Positions 35,738-47,200 of a stretch of DNA of 64,000 nucleotides are shown here, in pieces. The position numbers and the translations under genes were made by a program. How positions within the stretch are numbered: position 1 is the stretch's first letter; the number at the start of each line of letters is the position of its first letter. This stretch comes from Euglena gracilis (Eukaryota; Euglenida; Euglenophyceae; Euglenales): contig CP154956.1 of the NCBI GenBank assembly GCA_039621445.1, positions 36,774,444 through 36,838,443 of the forward strand, read 5' to 3'. The notes below the pieces were generated by a model. That model saw nothing but the letters and a program-made list of their open reading frames with translations. It did no database searches and was not told where the DNA came from.

Positions 35738-38700
35738 ATGTTTAAAACGGCGGCCTGGGTGGCGTTGCTGGCCGTCGGTCTGTGGCTGGCGGCCGAGCCA
35801 CTGCGGCGGCTACCCCTCCCGGGCCGCCCCTCCCCTCCCAGCAGCTGGGAGGTTGGCCGGCCCGAGTCGTTTGAATCGGCCTGTGGGACTCCCCGAGTGG
35901 TACAGAGGGGGGCAGGCCCGCTGCCACCCGTACGAGGCCATCGCGGTCCAGCCCCTGCCAGAGGCCCGGCTGGCGCCGCTGTGGGCCGCGCTCGGGACGG
36001 CGGCGGAGAAGTTCGCCCACGTCATCAACGCCACCCCTGGCCCAGCGCCACCGCATGGGGCCGGCTCCATCCTCCAGTGGTGGGGGGTGGCAATAGGCCT
36101 GAGCCGGTTGGGCGCTTGTGTGCGCCGGCCGCTGTCGTTTTACATAATTCTCATTTTCGACTTTTTTTGATTTGATGCCACCACAAATCAGTGGTTTTTG
36201 CCAAACATTGCTGCTTTTTTGTGCAGAAATTGGGGCATTTCTCCCTTGCTTTATTTCCCTCTCAGAGGTGCAGCCGTGGGGAAATGGTATGTGAGGATTT
36301 TTTAAGGTTTATTATTATTTATTTCATTTCGTTTTCTTTTCTTTTTTTTTCTTTTCTTTCTTGCTTTCTTTATTTTTTGTTTTTCAGGTTGCCTTGAACA
36401 GCAATGCCTGCCCCCCTCCCCCGTCCAGCCGGCGGGGCGGTGGCGCGGAACGTACCGGCCGCTGGCGGAGCCCGCGCTGCAGCGGCTGTTCGCGGGGCAG
36501 ATCGCGGGGGCGGAGAGCGTCGCGGTGTCCCCCGCGGGCCGCGTCACGCTGCTGGACCGCCGGGGCTACGTCCACCACGCCCAGCAGCAGCCCGACGGGT
36601 CGTACGCGCTGCAGGCCGACCCCCCGCCGCTGTACCTCGGGCCGGGCCGGCCCCTCGGCTGGGGTTTGGCTCGGGGGAGAGGGGGGCCCGGAGTGCAGGG
36701 TTTCGGTGCGGGGGGTGCGTACCGCACCGCATCGGTTTCAGTCCAGCTCTTCCCCCACTGTTCTCCGGGGCCAGAGTCGAACCCTGCCCTTGGCTACCAC
36801 TACAGCGGGGATGACGTGCTGCTTGTGTGTGACTCCATCAAGGGGCTGGTGGAGGTCTGCTGCACACGTACTTTTTTTCCACCAGAAAAAATAGAAAGCA
36901 TGAGCAAAACAGGGTCTTGCGCACTTGTTTGGAAAAAAAAAGCAAAAACTCTCAAAAAATTAATGGTTTCGTTCTCATGTTATTCTGTATTGTGGTGGTT
37001 TTGGTCATTTCATGCTGCAGGTTGGTCGTTTTCCAAATCCTTCTTTTTAGTGAATACATGACCATGTGTATTATGTTTTTTTTTACTGTTTCAGTTGCAT
37101 AAAGCTCATTTCTCTGTCAAAAATCAAAATTATTTCGGAAGTTTCAACCTGATCCGGTTTTCAAGCCCACAAATGCTCGAGACGTAGAGACCTCAAAATA
37201 TTGAGTGTAAACAATGCAACCTTAGAATTCATTTTTGGACCTCCCCAGGTATAACCCCCCACCCATTTAAGTGCACAGGGTGCGCACATTATCGGACCGC
37301 AGCTTTAGACCATCGGGGGGTGTGACACTTATATGGGTGAAAGCGTTTCATTGAAAATTGGCTTGTTTTGGAGGTGCGCACTTTTTGGATTTCACTTCTG
37401 AGTCCTCAGGGGTGTGACACTTATTTGGACACTGCGCACCATTTGGGCACCGCGCACTTAAATGGGGGGGGTCGCTGAGCTCTTATCCCTTTATGGGTCA
37501 GAGCGAAGCTTACCACCGGGGGAAAAGGGGGTAGACCCCCCCCCGCCCCTGGGTAACCCGTGAAAACTGCGGATTATCGCCATGACCCCGGCCCGGTTCC
37601 CGGGTTTTTTTTTCCTAGTCGCGAGCGACTGGGTTTCTAGTTTCCGAATCACCTCCATTTGACCCCCAACTCCGCACCTGAGGTATGGCCGATTTACGGC
37701 CCAAAACAGCGCGGCAGGCTTGCGACTTAGTCGTTTTTGGCCTTTTTTTGGTCAAAAATCAATTTTCCTAAAATTTATCAAAAATAAATCAAAGGAAATG
37801 TCCGGAGACCCAAATTGAAGCCTTTAAAATGACCCGATCTAACAGTATTTTCATTTCCCCGCGACTCCCCGTCTAGCCGAGTTACAGCCATTTTTCGGCC
37901 AATTTTGGCCTTTTTGTGCCTTTTTGGCCTGTTTTTGATTTTGACGTATTCGGCCATTTTTAGGTGAAAAAGTCGAAAAAATCGAAAAAAAATTTTGCCC
38001 TAAACGATGTTTTTTGGCCTCCTGGACCTGGGAAAACTGTTTTCGAGCCGAAAATGAGTGTTTTTCGCCCCCCCCCCCCCAGCCCCCCGTTTTTGGCCCG
38101 AAACCCATGCATTTTGGGTCATTTCTGGGACAAGAAAGTCGAAAAAAATCAATATTTTTTGTGTCCAGAACGATGTTTTTTGGCCTCCCGGACGCTGAAT
38201 AATTGTTTCTGAGCCGAAAATGAATGTTTTTTTCGTTTGGGTTCATGTATTTCGACCGGGCCGGGCCGGGCCGCTGGGCCGCCAGGCTGTCGTCCGCCTC
38301 AAACATCTGCCACCTGAAACATCTGCTGCAGCATGGCACCATGTCAGCACTACACAAAACCTGGTTTACACATTTCTGCCGAAAAGGAGGAATGGAAGGA
38401 ATGCACATTTTCAAGTCCTGCAGGGAACTCCCCCCCCCTTTACAGCATTACTCTGACTTCTTGCTGAGCCTTCCCATTATGCACCAGTCATGTGGGGAAG
38501 TACCCAGCAAAGTATCCCACAACCCCACTTATCCCCCCCCTTTCTCTTCTTTTCTTTTACGTGTCCCCCCCCCCCTTCAAGATGACTGTCCTGTGTTTCC
38601 TGCCCCCCCCCCCCATATGACCCCTTGGCTCCCACACCCACATGACACCACTCGCACATGCAGGTCGACCTGAGGCGCTCCAGCATCCGCATATTGGCCA

Positions 38701-39350
38701 ACAGCTACCAGGGTGAGCCAATTGATTACGTCAACGACCTCCCCCAGACCCCTCCAGTGCATGCCGTTAAGGGTTTGTGGTTTGTTTCTGCTCCGAACCC
38801 CCGACTTTGTGGAACCCCAGATTTGGCAAGGGGACTCTGACCACGACATGACAAAGGCCAACACTGACACTTGCTCCTGGTGTTTTGGCAGGTGCGTTTT
38901 TTTAAAGGTTTTTTTTAAGGCTTTTTGAAGCATCTTGAAAATTTCAAGTATCTTTAAGGTGTCTATTTTCCCAGGGCGGTCAAAGAGCCATCTGGGAATC
39001 GAACCAACGTCGGTCCAGGCAGAAAATCAAAAAAGTGCAAAACCTATTTTTTGAGTTTTTATTTGGAACTCTCTGGTGCAAACCAATGCTGCAGCGATAC
39101 ATGCACACAACGCACACTGCCGTTTTCCACAATGACAGAAGTTAATTTGGGCGGATCGTTTTTTATTCTTCTTAAGAAAAGACGGCTGCACAACGCACCT
39201 CCCTGTGGTCAGGAAGCTCCTTAAGGGGAAGGGAATTTTGTTTAAGCTTAAGGACCTCCGTTAGACCAAAGGATTGCACAAGTTTTTGGGGTTCAAAGTC
39301 CAAAAAACACATGTTTATCTTTGGATGGGCAATGGCCCAAGGATGGTGGA

Positions 39351-39399
<49 letters not shown>

Positions 39400-39610
39400 A
39401 CCACCATCACCACCACCACCACCACCAAACACAACGCACACACACACATCACAAAGGGGGCGGGGGGTCTGCCAGTGACCTGTCCCTGGCCCACCGCGCG
39501 GTGTACTTCAGCAGCTCCACCCGCGGGGTGGTGGCGTACTCCCCGCTGGGCTTCTACGACACCATGCGCAGCTTCCTCCTCAACATGTACTCAGCCGACG
39601 TCAGCGGCAG
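35738..39610 (+). CDS. APMAP/strictosidine-synthase-like protein, N-terminal half
   Basis: Member of the six-bladed beta-propeller family that includes APMAP (arylesterase-like membrane protein) and plant strictosidine-synthase-like proteins. Exon 1, 35738-35851, encodes MFKTAAWVALLAVGLWLAAE, a signal anchor. Further exons: about 35916-36055 (YEAIAVQPLPEARLAPLW), 36429 to about 36663 (LFAGQIAGAESVAVSPAGRV, GRPLG), up to 36854 (DDVLLVCDSIKGLVE), 38664 to about 38711 or 38748 (VDLRRSSIRILANSY; YVNDL), 39476-39610 (VYFSSST). The motifs AES-x-A, D-x-x-KGL-x-EV, VNDL and VYF-x-x-ST come in family order. The second half (PNGV, PDNI and GHLYLGS motifs) is not found downstream. The VNDL-to-VYF junction is not resolved: DL appears at both exon edges and no GT donor fits. 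Confidence 0.75.
37262..37466. repeat. inverted-repeat element with CCCATTTAAGTGC ends
   Basis: Perfect 13-bp ends CCCATTTAAGTGC (37262-37274) and GCACTTAAATGGG (37454-37466) enclose about 180 bp with further GTGCGCAC words. Similar TAAGTGCGCACCCC words recur at 51948-52310. It lies in the long intron 36855-38663, which is otherwise AT-rich and featureless. Confidence 0.75.
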
Positions 39611-39885
39611 GTCACACTTGACCCCCCCCCCCTTTGGGTCCGGATCATACCATTGCTGAAGCATTGCATTGCTTTAGGAGTGTCAGACCCCCCCTCGCCA
39701 GGGAGTGACTGACTGGCTTTTTCGGAGTGTTTGTTTTTTGCTTCCAGCCCCCCCGGGGGGGGGGGGTCGGCCAGGATTGGCCGAAAGTGGCCACCTATTG
39801 CCAAAGGTTTTTTTGGTCATTTTTGGCCGAGTGGCCAAAGAGCTGACCACCCCCCCCCCCCCCGCGCCGACCGACCCCCTTAGTT

Positions 39886-39962
39886 GCACTAAGGCTTCTT
39901 GTCTGTTTTATGGCCGGCGCTAACTTCGCTTCTGGCCCAGTTTGTGTGGTGAGTGGCCAGAC
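39886..39962. repeat. short dispersed repeat core, copy 2
   Basis: The same core as 6062-6175 (GTTGCACTAAGGCTTCTTGT, GGCGCTAACTTCGCTTC, GGTGAGTGGCCAG), shortened by a few bases. It follows directly on an AGTGACTGACTGG-type repeat. From here to about 41400 I find no exon. Confidence 0.88.
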
Positions 39963-41419
39963 CGACCCCCCTGGAATGGGTGACTGGTTTTTAAAAGTGA
40001 CTGACTGGTTTTTGAAAGTGGAAAATGACCCCCTCCCCTCCTGGGGGGGGTCGCAAAACGATGTTAGTTCCGGAATCCCCCTGTGGTCAAGGAGGGGGTG
40101 GGGTGACAGTGCCCTTAAAGTCGCGATCCTCCCGATGTGGAAACCCTGCCCCCAAAACACGTCGCTGCCTTGGTGGACACCCGCACATCAAAGCAACGAC
40201 TATTCCGTGCCCAGTGCACCTTGCTTTGGGGTTCAGTCCAAAAAAACCAATTGTTTAATATTTGGATGGGCCAGGCCCAAGGATGGTCACACCGCCTTCA
40301 CACCCCCTAACACCCACCAGCCAGGCATGTGTGCCACCCACAGCCATGGCGAGTTACACAGCCTCACAGCCCTCACAGCCTCACAGCCTCACAGTCCCCC
40401 TTCAGTGCACCAAGGCATAGGCATCTCGTCTCCTTATGGCGGGTGGAAAAAACCCACGCTTTTGGCCCGGTGTGCGGTGACTGGCATGGCCCCCCGGGGC
40501 TCTGTTGTTGCTCTGCTGCCTGGCCGGGGGAGCAACTCCGGTGTGCAGTGGTCTGGGTGGGTCCACACCCTGGCGCGCAATGCTGCTCCCCCCCTGCCCC
40601 CGCCTGCCTTTTTGTCGAACCCTGGGGGGGGGGGGATGGATATTGGATATTGGATATCGGCCCTTGTCGGCCTTATTGACGATCTTGAATGTATCGGGTC
40701 CCGAAAAAGCATCGAGAAATATCGGCTTATTGGAGGGGGGGTAACGTACTTTGTTGTTGCTTTTTGGGCGATTTTTCGGAATCTCCAAACCTCAAAATGA
40801 GGATATCGGGGCACAAAATGATCATATCGGGTTTATCGACTTTTTATCGACCATATCGGGTGGTCAATCATTCCACGTTTTATCGGGACCCCCCCCAAAC
40901 CCAATATCAATATCCATCCTTGGGGGGGCAGGCCGAAAAAATGGTTCCAATAAAGGTCAACCCGCAATTTTTTTGGCCAAAGAGATTAGCGACAACGAAA
41001 ATACTCCACAACGCTTGCTGCCGCGAGTGCTTCGCAGCAGGTTTTGGGGGAGGGATAGAAGAAACAGATGGACAGTGGCGTCAGAAGCGATATCGAAGGA
41101 TTTGTCACTCCTCACAAAAGGTCTGTGCAGGAATTCCATGATGATGGGCAGTGCCCAAATAACGGGGCAGGGGGGAAGGTCAAAAAGATGGTGCCAGTAA
41201 CGGGGCACCCCGCCCCGTTATTTGGGAGGGGGGGTTTACAGTTGTTCACAAAAAAAAAACCTTCACAGAAAAAAAATGCACAAATGCACAAAATTCTGCT
41301 GTGCTGCCACACCATAACAGTGCAAAGAAAAACTGCAGGGTACATATTTTCCCCCTAATGGCCAGCCCACTGCGGCAATGGCAGTCACGGTCAACCCCCT
41401 GCCCCCCCCCCCACACCTG

Positions 41420-44200
41420 CTGGGTGGTAGAGGCTCCCGGCGCGTGGAAGGGGGGCGCCGGAGAGGCGGACTGCTGCTGAAGCCGCCGACACTCGGCCTC
41501 GAGGGCTGCAGCGAGGGGGGTAGACCAGGGTTTCCCGCAGGCATGACGTTTCAAGGCGCCTGAAAAAACCTCAAATGAGCCTCGAATTTCTTGAGAAAAA
41601 TGCTGTAAAATCCCTTTAAAGAAATCATTCTGGCAGAATTGTCTCCAACCGAGCCAGAATGAAAACACAAAACCTCCGCAAAAAAAAACAGGCCAACTCC
41701 TGGGGGGGGGGAATGATTTCTGGCTTCGTAAAACTTTTCCCAAATGAGTTTTTTGAACGTTTTTGTTTTTAGGCAAACACTGACGTTGTTCGATGCCCAG
41801 ACCTCCCTTGGACGCCCTGGAAAATACTGTCTTGAAAAGCCCCAAAATGTACTTAATATTTGACAAAACACCTTAAATAATAAAAAGTCTAGTTTCATGT
41901 ACGAAAGGCCAGTTGGAGGGGTCCGGACCCCGTCAAGCGGGGAACCGCCGGAGCCGCGGGCTGATCGAGCAAAAGCCAAAAATAAGACCCCAGATTTTAA
42001 GACCTCCCTGAGGGCCAAAGTGCCGGGGACGGCGAAAATCTTATCTGAAAAAATTACCAAGAACCACAATTTAAGAAAGGAAAATGATGAAACTTCAAAA
42101 CTTTTGCAATTTTTGAAGTCCAAAAAAAAAAACATGCCAAATGTCAATTTACACCAATTACATGTGGCAGAAAAATTCAATAAGACCCCCAAAAACAAGA
42201 GCCCTCCCTGGACGTTTCCAGCAACAGACCCGGGGCCTTATTCGAGGGGTTTAAAGCTGGACACCTTCTCATGTCAAACTTCAAAGAGGCACACAAGTAG
42301 GGAGTCCCCTAGAGCTGACACCCCAGACCTTCCCCCCCCCCCGGCCTCTAAGGAATCCCTGTGGCCCAATGAGTGGACCGGAACCAACCGCTTCAGACCC
42401 CCCCACGCCGCAACGGCCCCCTCCGACTACCCCATCAGGGGCATTTTTTAAGACTGGGGGGAAGGGGGTCCCCCCCACCCACACTCTGGGGGGGGGGCCG
42501 CCTCCTGGGGGGGGGGGGCGGGGGACTCACCCACTTTTCCCTGAAAATGGCCAAAAAAATTGCGAAAACGCCAAAACAACATCATTTTTAAAAATTTCGG
42601 CGCCTTCGGCGCCGAAAAGTATATCCCACCCCCCTCTGGGGGGACCCCCCCGGGGGGGCTCGGCCTGCCCGGCCCCAGGGTCCACAACTAAAAAACCAAA
42701 CCCTCGGCCATAGGGGGTTTCACAGAAAATGGACGGCCCCCAGCAGACATACAAACAAACAATATGTATGTCCGGCGTTGGAAACATTTTGCACAGAAGG
42801 CGAGCATGAGCAGGTCGCACGCCCGCACGTGCACCGGCACGCACACGCCGGTTCCGCACACCCTGGCACCGTCGTTCGTATCCGTGGCGCAGCCCACCCA
42901 CCGCCTCCTCCAGCGCTACGAGGTACCGCCACCTCTCTACATCCACCTCCACCGTCTGGCCCGCCTCTGGGATAGCTGCCAAATCCTGGGTACGGCGCAT
43001 GGTCGGTGCAAGAGTGCACATGTGCCTGTGCGTGTGTACCATGCAACTCTTTAAGAGGGGTTGCTGGGCTGGGGCTAGAAATGTGGGCTGGCCAGCCTGT
43101 CCCCCCACCCGAACCCGGGGGGGGTGGGGAGGACTGACCCCGGTTGCACCTGAGCTGGGCCGGACTGGGCCGAAATCGGGAAACTCCTCCCCCAAAAAAT
43201 GGCCTGCAAAACACGGTGTTGAAATAAATGAACATCTGGTGACCCCCCTGAAAACGCCCAAAAAAGCCCCAGAACGCCATTTTTGGACATTTTTTGAACC
43301 CCTTTCAGTGCTTTGGGGCTTTGTGCCAAAAAAAAATATTCTGGGCCCATTTTCGACAAAAGGGCTGGCAAGCTGGGCTAACAGCACCTCCTCAAAAGGG
43401 GGGGGAGGGGGTGCAGTTGGGCTGGGCCAAAACCGGGGTTGGCTGCAGCAGCCCCCCCAGGAGAGTATACAGGAGAGTATAGTATATATAGGAGGAAATT
43501 TTTTCAAACGTTCCACGTGGGAAAAAATGTTCCTGATCACCTTCTTTGTGAAAACGGCAACTTCCGACACACAGTTAACTTCACAACCTTCAGATGGAGG
43601 TTGTGAAATGGATCCAAGCCACCGGCGTCACTGATGTGACCATGGCTGAATGGAGTGGTCAATAACCCCCATTTGAAAAACCTGTAAAGAGCCCCACCAG
43701 CGCACAGTTGACGGCTGCACAACAAAAATGCATAATTTGTGGTTTGTTCTTAAATGATCTGAAATGTCTGAAATCGATGCAACACAGGTTTTACCACAAA
43801 AAAAAATGGATCCTACCTGGTGCACCCTCCCTGGAGCCTCAAAATCCTGATTTTCTGCCTGGAACCACCGCAAAAGAGCACTAGCCGCTCTCACGTGTGA
43901 GTAGTCTCTGCTGAAACCCCAGCCATAACCCAAGGGGGAGGAGCATCCAAGCATTACTTAAATTGGCTGTCCTTTCTGGAGTCAGCCTGCAATGTGGCTT
44001 TGAAGGAAAGGGCAGGAGCTATTGGATCAGTCCAGACAAAGAGAACCAATATGCCTGCCACCGTCTCAATGACTCCATGTTGTGGAGCCAGAGAAAGAAG
44101 AGAGAGAGCAGAGAGAGCAGCAAAACACAGAAAGATGGATCATAACACTTTTTTTTAAAACGACCGGGAAATTTACCAGTGTGTGAATCTTGAGCCTTTG

Positions 44201-44248
<48 letters not shown>

Positions 44249-47200
44249 TCATGGGCATTTACTGACCCACTTGCATGCACACATGCACACCTCGCCCGGG
44301 AGGCCATCCCCGACGGGGCTACGGCTCCACTGCCGGGGGGTCGGGGACCGCCTCCACAGCCCACTTGTGTCAGGCAGGGCAGCCTCCTCTCCCACGCCCA
44401 TCCACCCTTAAGGCGGGCTTCGAACTTTCCATACAACGCCAGCACGGGCATCCGAGGATCAGGGGAAACGGGGCTCAGCTGAGACTTCTTTGGGGGGGGG
44501 GGGTTGTGGTCCTAAAAAAAAATGCTACTTCGAGCAGCAAAGAAGGTCTCCAACCCCAAAGAAGGTCTCCAACTTCCACCCACTCGCCCTCCCTCACCCC
44601 CTTTCCGGGCCACCAACTTCAAAAAAAAACCCTTTGGCGGGCTCAACTTGCAGAGATAGAGGGGATAACTTGGGCCAGCCGAGGAGTACTGTGGAAGTTG
44701 CGCAGTTGCGCCACAAGGCAGCTGCCCCAGGCCTGTCCCCAATCTGGGGAGACATCCACACCCCAGGAGCGCTCCACGGATGGCGGTCAGCGCTGTCCCC
44801 GGTCAGCGCTGGCATCGCGCTGTCCGTGTGACCCGCGTGACCCTGGGGGCAGCGACTGGCCCCGCCTGGTCGAGATTTGCGGAGGAGGACGCGGAGGACC
44901 CGGGCGACATGGGGCTGGAGGCGGGGGACGAGCCCGGCACGGACTCGAGGGCCGCGGCGGCGGCCACGACGACCACCGTGTTGGGGGCCGCCCTGGAGCA
45001 GGGGGAGGTTGTGTGACGTGTGCCCGGCACGACGGGGTGGATGTCTCCCACGCGCCAGGACACACACCACCCCCGCACGCAAGCGCAACGTGTGGCTGGT
45101 CAGCAGAGTACAAATAACACTCAAACCCAACCTTCGAGAGGCCCATGCCCCCGTTCGCTATGGGCATGACCTATGGGTCTCGTGCCGAGGCACCGCTCGG
45201 TACGAGGCACGGAGTCACCCTGTCCCCTCGTGGCCATCCCCCTCCCACACCCGGCACACCGGGCGGCCAGCGACGCCGCCGCGCTCCGCAGCGCCGCCAG
45301 CCGCCGGGCGTTCGCCAGCGGCCGGCCGACCGGCGGGCAGCGCCGGCGCGGGCAGCGGCCCTCCGCGGCGCCGGTCACCGCCCGGCACACCGCCGCCCAC
45401 CGCGGCAGCGCCACGGCCCCAGGCCGCTGGGCCCCCCCCTCCCCCCCCCCCCCCCCCCCCCCGCCGGTGTGCCACACCGAAGAAGGCCGACCTCCCCCAA
45501 TTGAGTGGTCACTTGAACACCTTCCCCTCCCCCTTGCTCTTGACACGCCAAAGCACAGTGAAAGTACGGTTGGCACAGGGGTGTGTCATGGGCAAGCCGT
45601 GCCACAGGCACTGTGCCATGGGACAAAAGGCAATTTGGGTACGGGGAAAGTGGGGTAATGAACAAACCGTGTCAAGGACAGGGCGGTAGTCAGCAAGCTT
45701 TGGGGACCCGGGAGCAGCGGCATGGTCGCTGGCCTGCAGGATGCCCTCCTCGCAGCGCAGTCCGTCGCGTCCGGTGGGCTCAGCCCCCGCGCTGCGCATC
45801 ACACGCAGGGGTGAAGAGCCCCCCCCAGAGCTGTGCGAGAGGGCCTGGGGGGGGTCCCAGCCCAGAGGTGCACAGCATCAGGACTGGGGAGGGGTCCGCG
45901 GGACGCCTGCATTGCTTCCGTTCCTAAACCTCCCCCAAAACATAAAGCCCCCACAGCTTCACATTTGACGGGATCTCAAGACCAGCTGGGGAGCAGGGCG
46001 TCCAGCTCAGAAATTGAAAAATTCGGGTTGCCTAGAAAAAGGCACTAAGCACTAATCACTAGGCATGGGGGGTCCCAGACTGAAGCTGGGCCCAACACCA
46101 GGGTCGAACCAGGGGCCGAAAACCGAAGCTGAAAAAAATGCCCAAAATAACTGCTAATTATGCAAAAAGTCGATTTTGACCAAAATTTGTCCCCATTTCC
46201 AACCCATTTTTGTCCATTTGGGGGTCCATTTTTGGCCCATTCTTGCACCTCTGAGAGCAAAAAGAAAAAGAAAAATGTTCCCGACAAGCTGCCATTCAGC
46301 TGGCTGGAAAATATATCAAACTCGTCGATGAGGGGGGGGGGATCCGAGGCTGGAAAAGGCTGCTGGCTGGAATGGACCTCCAGGGGATGGGGTCAACTTC
46401 GGCTTAAGCGAAGGTCTGATGGGATGTACGGTTTTTTTGTGGGCCCAGTCCTATGTGTGAGCTCGTCAGTTTGATTGAAACGGGGAAACTCGGTCAGTCG
46501 GTGGGGGCTGGCTCAACAATGCCCTTGTCCCCTCCCCCTCCCCGGAGGGAAACCCGGGGAATACAAAGGAAATGGAATTGCGGCGATAAAGAACCCCCCC
46601 CCCCCCAATGCAACGCCTCGCCTCTCCTCACTTTCAAAGGCCCCTCCCCCCAGGTACAGCCCCCCACAGGGAGTCTGATTTTACCGCCCATTGACCCATT
46701 GGGTAGTGGGTAGATGTTACGACGATTCACAAGGAACGATAAATTTCGCCCATTGAAGGGAAAACCTGGGGGTGCAAAAGAACCTTTTGGGGTAGGTTGG
46801 CAGTTGATTACAGTTGGAGGACGTCAAAGTTCGGCCTCCCCTCAACCCAACCGCCAGACGGACGCAAGCACACCCCTCCGGGGACAGCGCCGACCCCTCC
46901 AGCAGCACGTACGACCCATCGCGCTCCTGATGGACATACGCGGAGCACTGCAGCGGCGGAAGGGCGACGTGGCGCAGCCCCCGCCATGGCGTCGCTGCAC
47001 GACCCCAAGAGGGGGGGGGGTCATCTTGGATTGGAAAACTTGGCTGGACAAAGGTTGCCAGCTGACCCCGCCCCGTGGGGTCCCCTGGCTGGAACTGGTC
47101 TGAGCTGCGGGGGTCCAACCGGGTGCCAAAAAAAATCCGCCAGAAAGTCTCAAAATCAACAAATTGTCAAATCATTTACGTTCCGGGTGCGGATCCACTC

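Noticed and set aside
42764-43054. Plus-strand exon reading YEVPPPLYIHLHRLARLWDS
   Set aside because: The minus-strand reading has a better acceptor and donor and fits with the neighbouring minus-strand exons.
44780-45016. Plus-strand acidic exon ending in EQGEVV and a stop
   Set aside because: The opposite strand is flanked by plausible splice sites and lies within a run of minus-strand exons; the strand remains uncertain, so I did not list the plus-strand version.
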